Source: Anaerolineales bacterium (GTDB taxonomy: Bacteria > Chloroflexota > Anaerolineae > Anaerolineales > Villigracilaceae). From it: 53,749 bases of DNA. The stretch covers positions 1 through 53,749 of the forward strand of contig JADZCC010000072.1 in NCBI GenBank assembly GCA_020851785.1. Direction: 5' to 3'. The first letter of the stretch is position 1; each line of letters starts with the position of its first letter. The notes beneath the pieces were generated by a model. The model ran no database searches. It was not told where the DNA came from and was given only the letters and a program-made list of their open reading frames with translations. The translations under genes were made by a program, and so were the position numbers. Of this stretch, positions 8,719 to 17,233 are shown piece by piece.

Positions 8719-9830
8719 GAATATTGACTATCAGCAATTATTACCCAAGTCACCCTGGCGGTATCGAAATTGTAGCCCAAAACCTTGTCGCAAGGTGGAG
8801 AAAAAAAAATCAAGTCCGATGGATGGCATGCGATATTTTTTCGTTGCACAATAAACTCAACGAAGACGATATACCTTTAAAAGCCAACAATTTTACGGAA
8901 ACCCATTTTGGATTTCCGTATCCTATCCCCACACCTACAGCATTATTAAAAGTTATAAAGCAAGTACGGTGGTGCGATATAGTCCACATCCATGATTGTT
9001 TGTATCTTGCCAATTTTGTCGCCTTCCTTGCCGGGCGCTTTCTTTCAAAGTCAATTGTAGTAACGCAGCACATAAGTCCTATTCCATACAAAGAAACTTA
9101 TAAAAAAATCCTGCAAGCCATTGCCTACGCCACAATCGGAAAACTCGTACTAGAAAGAGCCAATCAAATTATTTTTGTGAACGCCAAGGTACAGGACTGG
9201 TTTTCTCAGAAAATGAAGTTGCGAAAATCTTCCGTCATACAAAACGGCGTTGATTCTGGGCTTTTCTTTGCGTCAAACAAAGATGAAAGAAACTTAACCC
9301 GCAAGAAACTTGGCTCTACGAAAGCAGATAAATTATTATTATTTATTGGCAGGCTTACTCAAAAAAAGGGATTACATCTCATTCATGAAATCGCGAAACA
9401 AAGACCAAACTACAAATGGATAGTCGTAGGCAACGGGGAAATTGACGTATCAAAATGGGGACTTGAAAACATCAAGGTCTTTCCACATCAAAATCAAGCT
9501 ACATTAAGGAGTTTTTACATAGCCGCTGACTTGTTCATACTCCCATCTCAAGGAGAGGGTTTCCCTTTGGTTGTACAAGAAGCGCTGGCATGTGGTCTAC
9601 CTGCTGTTGTATCAGAAGAAATTGCCTTATCCCTACCAAGCGCTCCCTTAATTAGTCTGGACACTTCTTCGCTTTCCAAGGTTTTAGACACAATCGACCG
9701 AATCATTAAATCTGAGGAACTCCTGAGAGAAACCAGACAACGCTCTTTAATGTATGCAAAAACATGGGATTGGAATGTCATTGCAGACCAATATCTTGTT
9801 CAATTTTCCAAAAACGCACAGCAAAAATGA
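8715..9830 (+). CDS. GT4-family glycosyltransferase (GT-B fold)
   Basis: A 371-residue retaining glycosyltransferase. The N-terminal domain opens MRILTISNYYPSHPGGIE, with the glycine-rich acceptor/donor loop. The C-terminal domain has LLLFIGRLTQKKGLHLI, a donor-binding VVGNGE, and the EX7E-type segment in SQGEGFPLVVQEALACGLP, typical of GT4 enzymes that use nucleotide sugars. It overlaps the methyltransferase upstream by 4 bases and the membrane protein downstream by 4 bases (ATGA at both junctions). The three genes therefore form a coupled unit for making a surface glycan or glycolipid. Sugar and acceptor are unknown. Confidence 0.87.
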   Translation: MRILTISNYYPSHPGGIEIVAQNLVARWRKKNQVRWMACDIFSLHNKLNEDDIPLKANNFTETHFGFPYPIPTPTALLKVIKQVRWCDIVHIHDCLYLANFVAFLAGRFLSKSIVVTQHISPIPYKETYKKILQAIAYATIGKLVLERANQIIFVNAKVQDWFSQKMKLRKSSVIQNGVDSGLFFASNKDERNLTRKKLGSTKADKLLLFIGRLTQKKGLHLIHEIAKQRPNYKWIVVGNGEIDVSKWGLENIKVFPHQNQATLRSFYIAADLFILPSQGEGFPLVVQEALACGLPAVVSEEIALSLPSAPLISLDTSSLSKVLDTIDRIIKSEELLRETRQRSLMYAKTWDWNVIADQYLVQFSKNAQQK

Positions 9831-11926
9831 ATTATATAAAAAATTTAATCGCAAACATTTCTTTAACAGCTTGGCTCGCGCTTAGCGTTATTGCTTTTGC
9901 TTTCGTCAATCGGATCAGCTATATTCATCTTTTTGCATTCCCAAACTGGGAAGTTCTCAGAACAAAAGCCTCGCAAATTTCATATTTTGCATTTACAGGA
10001 GATGCCTTGCTTGCATGCGGCGGCGCGATTACATTTGGTGTAATATGCACAGGAATCGGACTTCTCCTACTAAGGCCTATTGACACTTCAGAGACATCGC
10101 CCCTGGCACTTGGAGCAAGCGCATTCGTTCTGGGAGAAATTATTTTCTCAGTTTTATTTCTCTCAATTATTAGCCTAACATCTCTGAACCCCACCACCAC
10201 AAAAACAATATTACTAGCCAGCGCTCTGATTGGACTAATTCCGTTACAGAACTTCATAGCCATGCACAATCAGAATATCCAAAAACTCAATCTGGAAAAA
10301 GCGCAAAAAAGTATCGCCATTTTATCAATCTGTATCTTATTATCAAGTCTGCTTCTTACGTCTTCGAGGCTTGGGTACGACGCTGTTTCAGATTACTTTT
10401 CTCAAGCTAAACTCATGGCGACTACAGGCGAGGCATCTTCTTTCTTTCCTGGCAACAAAATGATTGTGAGTTCTCTGCATCTTGATATATTATTCACCAT
10501 CTTAATGCAAACATTTGGAGATCAATCTGCAAGAGCGCTTTCATGGTTAAATGGAATTATTATTTTAATTATTGGTTACGCCTTGGGAAAAGAATTTGAT
10601 CTCTCGCCACAGAGCAAGCTGTACTTCTTAATATTAATGCTTTCCTCGACAGCCTATGTTGATTTATTTGGGGACGGAAAAGTTGAGCTTATCAGTACGG
10701 CGCCTATTATGGTGGCCATTTACTGGATGACGCTTAACACAAAATCATTTAATAGGTATGTATTCGTACTAATTGGGGCGCTAATTGGATTTTCGATTAT
10801 TTCAAGACTATACAATATATTTTTAGTAAGCTTGTTTGTTGTTTCGTTTTATAGTTACGATTTATTTAACGAGACGGGCAAAGAGCAAAAAAACACATCT
10901 GCGCGAATTTGGAAAACGATTCAACCGCCGCTCTGGATACTCCCAAGCCTGATCTTGGTCGGTATTTTTCATCTGTGGCAAAACTGGCTTTGGCTTGGAT
11001 CCCCCTTGGCTCCGTTAGAATTCACCCAGAACCTTAAGGCAAGTAACTGGGAATGGCAGTTTGACCCTAAGATGTTGAACGCGCTACGAATCTTCTACCC
11101 AATAACCGTTACGTTTTTAAATTCTCCGCAAAGTCTAGGAACGATTTCTCCGGTATTTGTGGGATTCCTACCTTTCTTGTTAATCAAAGAAATACGCAAA
11201 AAATTATTGTTTTCTAAAAAAATGAGGCGTGTTTTAATGGCGGGCTTTATTACTTTGGCAATCTGGGTATCGTCTTTTTACACTGTCGTAGAAATACGAT
11301 ATGTTATGTTCATTTGGTTTTTACTATTTTTGGGAATTTCACCATTGATCGAACATTCCGTAACTTCGGGGCATAAAATAATTTCAGTAACACTGCAGCT
11401 CTTAGCGCATCTTCTTCTGATTTTCATGGTTATCCGTGGAATTTACATTTCAATCGTCACTTACTCGCCAATTCTTGAAGGTGGGCAAGCCGCCTGCTCT
11501 GACATAAAAGCTTGCGTATTCTTCAACTCTGTAAACCAGCTAGCCAAACCCGGCGACAGGGTGTTTGCCCTTAATGCTTATCGCTATTATTTTCGGAACG
11601 ACTTATTTGATTGTTCATCTCGAGCCAATGTATATTCACACCTGCAAGAATTGGCAAGTAAAGACCCACAACTCTTCTGGGTTGAGTTATATCGTCAAGG
11701 ATATCATTTCATTGTTTATGAAGAAAATTTTTCTGTTTATCACTCTAAATTTGGGACAATCCCAAGTTTAAATACGGCGCCAAAATGGCTTAAAATTACC
11801 ATCCTTTCTTCTACAGGAGATAATATTTCCTATCAAATCAAATCCATCAGTCCGCCTTTTGAGCCAGAAATATCTTGCGCCAGAAATAGCGACGGGTGGT
11901 ATTTATCATCTTCAAATCATGAATAA
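9827..11926 (+). CDS. Multi-pass membrane protein, probable GT-C type glycosyltransferase
   Basis: A 699-residue protein with about a dozen hydrophobic helices in the first 560 residues and a soluble C-terminal part of about 140 residues. Topology and size resemble the PMT/ArnT/DUF-type GT-C enzymes that use polyprenyl-phosphate sugars on the outer face of the membrane. An acidic pair after the first long loop (TSSRLGYDAVSDY) sits where such enzymes carry their catalytic Asp. The ATG at 9827 overlaps the previous stop and is preferred over the start at 9764, which would lie inside the GT4 gene. The partner GT2 at 6686 could supply the lipid-linked sugar. The exact family is not recognised. 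Confidence 0.65.
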   Translation: MNYIKNLIANISLTAWLALSVIAFAFVNRISYIHLFAFPNWEVLRTKASQISYFAFTGDALLACGGAITFGVICTGIGLLLLRPIDTSETSPLALGASAFVLGEIIFSVLFLSIISLTSLNPTTTKTILLASALIGLIPLQNFIAMHNQNIQKLNLEKAQKSIAILSICILLSSLLLTSSRLGYDAVSDYFSQAKLMATTGEASSFFPGNKMIVSSLHLDILFTILMQTFGDQSARALSWLNGIIILIIGYALGKEFDLSPQSKLYFLILMLSSTAYVDLFGDGKVELISTAPIMVAIYWMTLNTKSFNRYVFVLIGALIGFSIISRLYNIFLVSLFVVSFYSYDLFNETGKEQKNTSARIWKTIQPPLWILPSLILVGIFHLWQNWLWLGSPLAPLEFTQNLKASNWEWQFDPKMLNALRIFYPITVTFLNSPQSLGTISPVFVGFLPFLLIKEIRKKLLFSKKMRRVLMAGFITLAIWVSSFYTVVEIRYVMFIWFLLFLGISPLIEHSVTSGHKIISVTLQLLAHLLLIFMVIRGIYISIVTYSPILEGGQAACSDIKACVFFNSVNQLAKPGDRVFALNAYRYYFRNDLFDCSSRANVYSHLQELASKDPQLFWVELYRQGYHFIVYEENFSVYHSKFGTIPSLNTAPKWLKITILSSTGDNISYQIKSISPPFEPEISCARNSDGWYLSSSNHE

Positions 11927-11937
11927 AAGGACCTGTA

Positions 11938-12804
11938 ATGGGATTAGATATTAATGGAGTTCAATTTTTATTTTACGCAAGCTCTCTCGGAGTTAACTTT
12001 GAAAAAACAGCAATGATAGGCAGGCAAAATCTTGACCTAAATCATCTGGATCTGAAAAGATCGATAAAAATGTTCAAGAAACCTGTGACGAGATATCTCG
12101 TCAACTCAATCTTAAATGACGATAATGGCTACGCCGAATCGCTTCTTAGATATTTAGGCGCACAGGACATTCATTCATTTGACGCATCAGAATACGAAGG
12201 CGCAACACATATTCACGATATGAATGAGAAGATACTCTCTGAATTTAGAAATCACTACTCAGTCGTTTTGGACGGAGGCTCTCTTGAGCATATATTTAAT
12301 TTCCCCACGGCAATAAAGAATTGCATGGAAATGTTAAAAATGGGCGGTCATTATCTTGGAATTACGCCAACAAATAACTTTATGGGACATGGCTTTTACC
12401 AATTTAGCCCTGAATTGTACTTCAGTATATTCAATGCCCAAAACGGCTTTGAGATGATTGAATTAATTGCCTTTGAAGACGCGCCTGGAGCAACCTGGTT
12501 CTCTGTTAAAAATCCAAACAAGGTCAAGAGCAGGGTGACTCTAATGAACTACCAGCCTACTTACTTACTGGTCATTGCCAGAAAAGTTAATGATGCGGTT
12601 ATATTTTCATCTACACCACAGCAAAGCGATTATTTTGATGCATGGCATGAGAATAGTAAAAAACAATCTAGGAAGCAAAAATTATCAAAATGGATAAAAA
12701 GAAAACTACCCTTTTTTATAGTCCACTTACTCAAAAGCTTGGAGCAGGGCTTTGGTTTTAAATCACGCTTTTTTACTCCTTTAGATTTTCATCAAAAAAA
12801 ATAA
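11938..12804 (+). CDS. Methyltransferase-like protein with degenerate motif I
   Basis: A 288-residue protein. The middle part, VVLDGGSLEHIFNF then CMEMLKMGGHYLGITPTNNF, matches the motif IV to motif VI region of type 11 methyltransferases. The usual glycine-rich SAM loop is not recognisable: the N-terminal FEKTAMIGRQNL takes its place. The protein may therefore bind a different ligand or be catalytically altered. It ends in a basic, amphipathic tail (KKQSRKQKLSKWIKRKLP) that could attach to membrane. It starts 12 bases after the membrane protein with a Shine-Dalgarno AAGGA, and a strong terminator follows. Last gene of the A+T-rich cassette. Confidence 0.6.
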   Translation: MGLDINGVQFLFYASSLGVNFEKTAMIGRQNLDLNHLDLKRSIKMFKKPVTRYLVNSILNDDNGYAESLLRYLGAQDIHSFDASEYEGATHIHDMNEKILSEFRNHYSVVLDGGSLEHIFNFPTAIKNCMEMLKMGGHYLGITPTNNFMGHGFYQFSPELYFSIFNAQNGFEMIELIAFEDAPGATWFSVKNPNKVKSRVTLMNYQPTYLLVIARKVNDAVIFSSTPQQSDYFDAWHENSKKQSRKQKLSKWIKRKLPFFIVHLLKSLEQGFGFKSRFFTPLDFHQKK

Positions 12805-12836
12805 ACCCCATAGAGCTAAATCCTGTGGGGTTTATT
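12794..12836. terminator. Bidirectional terminator between the glycan cassette and hppA
   Basis: aataaacccca (12800-12810) pairs with tggggtttatt (12826-12836), an 11-bp perfect stem. Seven A residues before the stem give a T7 tract for minus-strand hppA transcripts. On the plus strand the 3' side is moderately T-rich. Confidence 0.8.
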
Positions 12837-12858
12837 AGGTATTATCTTGAATTTTGCC

Positions 12859-15198
12859 TTACTTCTTCGGCGCGGATTCTTCCGTCATGGATTGCGCGGG
12901 GGCTTTGGAGCGTAGCACAGCCCAGGCGAGGACTCCGATCAGGATGAGGGAAACCGCCCAAACGACGTACAGCGGCGTTCCAGTCACGCCTTGATACTGC
13001 ACCACGATCGGGGCGATGATCACCGCCACCAGGTTGACCACTTTAATCATCGGGTTGAGCGCAGGGCCAGCCGTATCTTTGAACGGATCGCCAACGGTAT
13101 CGCCCACCACGCCAGCTTTGTGACGTTCCGAACCCTTACCGAGGTTTTTGGCCGGGTCTTTGGGCTCATCTTCGATGAGTTTCTTGGCGTTATCCCATGC
13201 GCCGCCAGCGTTGTTGAGGAATACCGCCAACAATTGACCGGAGACGATGATGCCCGCTAAAAAGCCGCCTAGCGCTTCCACTTGAAGCGTCAGCCCCACA
13301 ATAATTGGGGTGATGACGCCGAGCAAAGCCAGGGTGACCAATTCTTTTTGCGCGGCCGTGGTGGAGATGTTCACCGCCTGACGATAATCCGGCTGTACTT
13401 TTCCATCCAACACGCCTAATTTGAATTGGCGGCGAACTTCAAGCACAATCAAGGAGGCGGCGCGCGTCACGGCTTGAATTGCAAAGGAGGAGAACAGCCA
13501 CGGCAGAGCCCCGCCGATTAACATACCGACGAAAACCTGAGGAATATCCACGCGGATGCCCGTCGCCGAAAGGAGTTGATCCGTCGGAACGCCCAACGTA
13601 GTTTGGGCGCGGGAAACGTCCACGAGGAACGAGCCAAACAAGGAAACAGCGGCGATTACCGCGGAGCCAATGGCCACGCCTTTGGTAATGGCCTTGGTGG
13701 TGTTGCCTACCGCGTCCAAATCCGCCATGATTTTTTGAGCTTCCTGAGTGGTCTTGTCGGTTTGGCCAGACCAGGACATTTCGCCAATGCCGTTGGCGTT
13801 GTCTGAGATGGGGCCAAACGAATCCATGGCGACGATGTTGCCGGTCAGCGTGAGCATGCCAATGCCGGTCATGGAAACGCCATATAAAACGTAGGTGGCG
13901 CCAAATTCGCCAAACAATAAGATGGAAGCGATGATTGTCACTGCGATTACGATTACGGACCAGACCGAAGATTCAAAGCCGCTGGAAATGCCGCTGAGGA
14001 TTAAGGTAGCCGGGCCGGTATCGGCGGAACGCTTGATCTCGTTTACTGGAGCGGCTTCTGAGCCGGTGAAGTAATCGGTCATGCGATCAATCACAATTGC
14101 CAGGACAACGCCCACCAACACAGCCGCGGGGATACGCCACCAACCGCCCGCGATGTTCTGCAGATACAAGTAACCAGCCGCGCCAAACAAGATTGAAGAG
14201 AAGACTGCAGAGATGAGCAAGCCGTTGAAGATGGCCTTCATGGCGTTGCCGCTCTTGCTGTCTTCGCCGCTCTTCACAAAGTACGCGCCGACAACGGTTG
14301 AAATTACGCCAATGCCGCGCACGATCAACGGGAAGATGATCCATTCAAGTTGATTACCTGTAACGTGCCACAAGGCCAGGCCTAAAATCAAACTAGAGAC
14401 GATGGTCACTTCGGACGATTCGAAAATGTCCGCCGCCATGCCTGCACAGTCGCCAACGTTATCACCGACGAGATCGGCAATCACGGCCGGGTTGCGTGGG
14501 TCATCCTCTGGGATGCCGGCTTCAACCTTACCCACCAAGTCTGCGCCAACGTCTGCGGCTTTGGTGAAGATACCGCCGCCCACGCGCATAAACAAGGCGA
14601 GCAGGGTACCGCCGAAGCCAAAGCCCAACAAGGCGTCTGGCGCGGCAATTCCCAAAGCCATAAAAATTACTGTGCCGCCCAAGAGTCCCAAGCCGCTGGT
14701 GAGCATACCGGTCACTAAACCGGCGCGATAGGCAATATCCAGCGCTTTACCAAAAGATTGGCGGGAAGCCGAAGCCACGCGGACGTTTGCTTCAACCGCG
14801 ATGCGCATGCCCAGTTGGCCAACCTGCATGGAAGCCACCGCGCCCATGATGAAGGCAATCGCGCGCGCCACACCGATAATTAAAGTAACTGTTCCAGTGT
14901 CATATTGCGAGAATTGACGCAGGGCTTCTTCAGACGGCGGGATAATGGCCACCGAGGCGAATAAAACCAGCGTTAGAACGCCAATGAGGGGCCAAATGCT
15001 CCTGGATTGGCGACCTAAATAAGCGTCGGCGCCGTCGCGAATCGCTCGCCAGACTTCCTGCATCTTCTCGGAGCCTTTATCTTCGCGCAAAATGTTGGAG
15101 CGCAGATAAAAAGCATACACAATGCTGAAGATCGCAATCGCAAAAACCACCCAAATTGCGATAATCTCAAAACCTTTCAAGCCTTCCATTCCGTACAT
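12859..15198 (-). CDS. hppA: Membrane-bound proton-translocating pyrophosphatase, K+-independent type
   Basis: A 779-residue, roughly 16-helix pump that couples PPi hydrolysis to proton export. The catalytic loop GGGIFTKAADVGADLVGKVE is followed by the acidic PEDDPRNPAVIADLVGDNVG segment and by DSFGPISDNANGI. The determinant of potassium dependence reads GNTTKAITKG (about 497-506): the Lys in place of Ala, with the Thr three residues on, is the signature of the K+-independent proton pump. The start at 15198 is chosen because AGAAGGGA lies upstream; ATG at 15189 is possible. The promoter and a 5' UTR hairpin are evident. The energy role fits a cell saving ATP during anaerobic or microaerobic growth. 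Confidence 0.94.
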   Translation of the reverse strand: MYGMEGLKGFEIIAIWVVFAIAIFSIVYAFYLRSNILREDKGSEKMQEVWRAIRDGADAYLGRQSRSIWPLIGVLTLVLFASVAIIPPSEEALRQFSQYDTGTVTLIIGVARAIAFIMGAVASMQVGQLGMRIAVEANVRVASASRQSFGKALDIAYRAGLVTGMLTSGLGLLGGTVIFMALGIAAPDALLGFGFGGTLLALFMRVGGGIFTKAADVGADLVGKVEAGIPEDDPRNPAVIADLVGDNVGDCAGMAADIFESSEVTIVSSLILGLALWHVTGNQLEWIIFPLIVRGIGVISTVVGAYFVKSGEDSKSGNAMKAIFNGLLISAVFSSILFGAAGYLYLQNIAGGWWRIPAAVLVGVVLAIVIDRMTDYFTGSEAAPVNEIKRSADTGPATLILSGISSGFESSVWSVIVIAVTIIASILLFGEFGATYVLYGVSMTGIGMLTLTGNIVAMDSFGPISDNANGIGEMSWSGQTDKTTQEAQKIMADLDAVGNTTKAITKGVAIGSAVIAAVSLFGSFLVDVSRAQTTLGVPTDQLLSATGIRVDIPQVFVGMLIGGALPWLFSSFAIQAVTRAASLIVLEVRRQFKLGVLDGKVQPDYRQAVNISTTAAQKELVTLALLGVITPIIVGLTLQVEALGGFLAGIIVSGQLLAVFLNNAGGAWDNAKKLIEDEPKDPAKNLGKGSERHKAGVVGDTVGDPFKDTAGPALNPMIKVVNLVAVIIAPIVVQYQGVTGTPLYVVWAVSLILIGVLAWAVLRSKAPAQSMTEESAPKK

Positions 15199-15228
15199 AG
15201 TAGGGTATTCCCTTCTCCGCAAAAATAG

Positions 15229-15247
15229 TTCTGGGCTGTGCCCAGAA
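15229..15247 (-). other. Stem-loop in the hppA 5' UTR
   Basis: ttctgggc (15229-15236) and gcccagaa (15240-15247) form an 8-bp perfect stem with a 3-nt loop. It lies between the promoter and the Shine-Dalgarno of hppA and may stabilise the leader or shield it. Confidence 0.45.
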
Positions 15248-15257
15248 AAGCAGAAAG

Positions 15258-15286
15258 ATTTTACAGGCGCAAATAGATTGTGTCAA
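15258..15286 (-). promoter_or_regulatory. Promoter of hppA
   Basis: On the minus strand, TTGACA (15286-15281), a 17-bp spacer and TAAAAT (15263-15258) give a near-consensus housekeeping promoter. The predicted start near 15251 leaves a leader of about 50 nt. Confidence 0.8.
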
Positions 15287-15373
15287 GAAATATTAGAAGC
15301 GCAGGCCGCGGGAGACGCTCGCTCGCTTCGCTTAACAGAATTATCAGGCGCGAAAAAGCCTGTATTTATTGAG

Positions 15374-15402
15374 TTGACAGTCGGATTCAAACCTGATAAG
15401 AT
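15374..15402 (+). promoter_or_regulatory. Promoter of the HesB-like gene
   Basis: TTGACA (15374-15379), a 17-bp spacer and TAAGAT (15397-15402), with TG two bases before the -10 box (extended -10). The predicted start near 15409 gives a 30-nt leader with a Shine-Dalgarno AGGAG at 15427-15431, 7 nt from the ATG. Confidence 0.82.
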
Positions 15403-15438
15403 TTTTCAAAACTGGAAACTTATTATAGGAGAAAAAAC

Positions 15439-15882
15439 ATGCTCCAGCAAATTGAAACGCAACTCTTTACGCTCACCCCAGCCGCCAACAAGGCTGTGAA
15501 AGATATTTTGGAAGAACGCAACCTCGAAGGCTATGCCTTGCGCGTATATGTCGCCAGCGGCGGATGCTGTGGCGTAAATTTTGGTATGGCTCTGGATAAC
15601 AACTTCCGCGATTTGGACACCGCCTTTGAAACCGACGGCGTGAAGGTCGTTGTGGATGAAGTTTCCGTTGATTACCTGCGCGACGCAACTGTGGACTTTG
15701 TCAACGACCCACAACGCGGAGCGGGGTTTGCCGTCAACAGCCCGAAAGCGAATGCGGAAAGCGCTGGCGGTTGCTCTTGTGGCGGTCACGGACATGCAGA
15801 AGAAGGTTCTTGCGCCTGTGGTAGCGGTGGCGGCGGTTGTGGATGTGGCGGCGGGGGCTGTGGCTGTGGCGGTCACGACTAA
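15439..15882 (+). CDS. HesB/IscA-type Fe-S carrier-like protein with Cys-Gly-rich metal-binding tail
   Basis: The first 100 residues of this 147-residue protein match the A-type Fe-S carrier fold: TPAANKAVKDILEE, the first conserved cysteine in VASGGCCGVNFGM (Cys43/44), DEVSVDYLRDATVDFV. Family members end in a single CGC motif about 64 residues after the first Cys. Here Cys112-Ser-Cys114 takes that place and is followed by CAC (125-127), CGC (134-136) and CGC (141-143), separated by glycine and ending GGHD, plus HGH at 117-119. The tail could hold extra metal or cluster. Family members deliver Fe-S clusters or iron to apo-proteins, so this may serve the many Fe-S enzymes of an anaerobe; a metal-storage or sensor role is equally possible. 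Confidence 0.75.
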   Translation: MLQQIETQLFTLTPAANKAVKDILEERNLEGYALRVYVASGGCCGVNFGMALDNNFRDLDTAFETDGVKVVVDEVSVDYLRDATVDFVNDPQRGAGFAVNSPKANAESAGGCSCGGHGHAEEGSCACGSGGGGCGCGGGGCGCGGHD

Positions 15883-15897
15883 CCAAGCATACGAGAT

Positions 15898-15932
15898 AAA
15901 AAAAAAGACCGAGAGTTTCTCGGTCTTTTTTT
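15898..15932. terminator. Bidirectional terminator between convergent genes
   Basis: agaccgaga (15906-15914) pairs with tctcggtct (15918-15926). The stem is flanked by A-runs on the left and T-runs on the right, so it can end transcripts in both directions (HesB-like gene and the SH3b gene). Confidence 0.9.
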
Positions 15933-15936
15933 ATTG

Positions 15937-16563
15937 TTATCGCCCACGTAAAAAGGAGAGGATCACGCCCAGGGCGCCAACAAAGCCAAGCCCAAAAATA
16001 AGCAAGCCCATCGGCACAGTTACTGGCTGGGATTGGTCTTCAAATGTGGTCACATTCAAAGGCGGCGGAGCGGTAAAAGTGGGCAAACGGCCCGGAGTAA
16101 CGGGAATAATGAAGGCCGCTTCGAGCGTGGGATTAATGGTGGGTGTGGAAGCCGGCGTGGGCGTGGAAGGCGGCGCCAAAATCGGCAGGTCGCCAATCTT
16201 CTCAAATTTCATATACGGCCCATAAACCCAGGCGACGGAATCCGGGACGCCCGGGTAGTAAATTTGAATCCAGGTTTGATCTTCCGAATAGCCCAAAGCC
16301 GGGATTTGTTGTCCAGCGATTAAAACGCCAATCGCTGGATAAGAGAACGTGCTTGGCCCGGCATACACATTGACATACGGGATGGATAAATCCACCGAAA
16401 CGATTGGACCGGATGGCGTGCCGGTTACGGTTGCGATTGAACCGGTGGGCTGTTGCGCGTGCGCGGAAGTTTCCGGCGCGACGTTCAGAGTCAGCGCGAG
16501 CAAGCAAATGCTTACCGCAAATCCACCGATCCAGATTTTGGCCTTTTTTGGGGACATGGACAT
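15937..16563 (-). CDS. Membrane-anchored SH3b-domain protein (second of a tandem pair)
   Basis: A 208-residue exported protein. A signal or anchor helix (IWIGGFAVSICLLALTL) is followed by a bacterial SH3-like domain with the usual pattern VNVYAGPSTFSYPAIG...AGQQIPALG...TWIQIYYPG...AWVYGPYMKF. A Pro/Thr-rich linker (PPSTPTPASTPTINP) leads to a C-terminal membrane helix (VPMGLLIFGLGFVGALGVI) ending RGR. SH3b domains often bind cell-wall or protein ligands outside the cell. It shares domain order and many residues with the gene directly upstream, which it overlaps by one base (TAATG), so the pair arose by tandem duplication and is translationally coupled. Confidence 0.75.
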   Translation of the reverse strand: MSMSPKKAKIWIGGFAVSICLLALTLNVAPETSAHAQQPTGSIATVTGTPSGPIVSVDLSIPYVNVYAGPSTFSYPAIGVLIAGQQIPALGYSEDQTWIQIYYPGVPDSVAWVYGPYMKFEKIGDLPILAPPSTPTPASTPTINPTLEAAFIIPVTPGRLPTFTAPPPLNVTTFEDQSQPVTVPMGLLIFGLGFVGALGVILSFLRGR

Positions 16564-17186
16564 TAAAAGCGACGCGGGAGGAGCAAGGATACGGCCAAGC
16601 CAACGACGCCAAAACTGCCCAGCGTAAAAATGATCAACCCCAAGGGGACTGAATCTTTGGCTTCAGAGTCTGGCGAAGTTGAGTAGGCGGCTTTGGTGGC
16701 CAGCGGCGCGGGCGGCGTGAACGTGGGCAGGCGCGTACTGGTCGGCACAATCGAAAATTGTGCGGCCAGGGTGGGGTCAATGGTAGAGGTTGGGGGCGGT
16801 AAGGGCGTGGGCGGCGGCTCAACAACGTGCAATGTGCCGGGAGATAACGAAACTAATGGCGAATAAATCCAACCTTTGTTGTTGATGCCGCCGGCAAATT
16901 CAATTTGAACCCAATCGCCGCCGGGAGAGCGCCCAATGGCCGGGGCGGTATCGCCGGGAAGTAATTGCCCAATCACCGGGTAGATGGAAGCGCTTGGACC
17001 CAGACGCACGTTGGCGAAAGGTTCATCGCCCAACACAGTGACAAAGATGCCGCCGGAAGAGGCCGGGGGCGTGGGCGAGGCTTGGGGTTCCTGAGCCAGC
17101 GCCACAGTCCGCGAAGAAGCGGCGAACCAAAAAATTAGACCGAGGCTGAAACCTATCAGCGCCATGTGAAACTTAAATCGAGACAT
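16563..17186 (-). CDS. Membrane-anchored SH3b-domain protein (first of a tandem pair)
   Basis: A 207-residue paralogue of the next gene: signal helix (FHMALIGFSLGLIFWFAASS), SH3b domain with ANVRLGPSASIYPVIGQLLPGDTAPAIG...WVQIEFAGG...GWIYSPLVSL, Pro/Thr-rich linker (PPPTPLPPPTSTIDPTL), and a C-terminal helix (VPLGLIIFTLGSFGVVGL) ending in a basic RRF. Both proteins have the rare arrangement of an exported SH3b domain held by helices at both ends. The gene is divergent from the zinc-ribbon gene. The bases GGATTATAATCC at 17217-17228 are self-complementary and place a TATAAT on both strands, so one dyad may serve as -10 box for both directions. Confidence 0.72.
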   Translation of the reverse strand: MSRFKFHMALIGFSLGLIFWFAASSRTVALAQEPQASPTPPASSGGIFVTVLGDEPFANVRLGPSASIYPVIGQLLPGDTAPAIGRSPGGDWVQIEFAGGINNKGWIYSPLVSLSPGTLHVVEPPPTPLPPPTSTIDPTLAAQFSIVPTSTRLPTFTPPAPLATKAAYSTSPDSEAKDSVPLGLIIFTLGSFGVVGLAVSLLLPRRF

Positions 17187-17216
17187 TGCGTAAATTTTCC
17201 AAGAAGGACTTTGAAG

Positions 17217-17228
17217 GGATTATAATCC
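17217..17228. promoter_or_regulatory. Self-complementary -10 box shared by divergent genes
   Basis: ggattataatcc is a perfect palindrome giving TATAAT on both strands. On the plus strand it ends 7 nt before the ATG at 17234 (leaderless). On the minus strand it lies 33 nt before the ATG at 17186. Confidence 0.5.
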
Positions 17229-17233
17229 ATCTC

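Noticed and set aside
15406..15876. A 156-codon minus-strand frame opposite the HesB-like gene
   Set aside because: Its Ala/Thr-rich start is the antisense of the Gly/Cys tail. The sense gene has a promoter, a Shine-Dalgarno and a terminator; this one has none.
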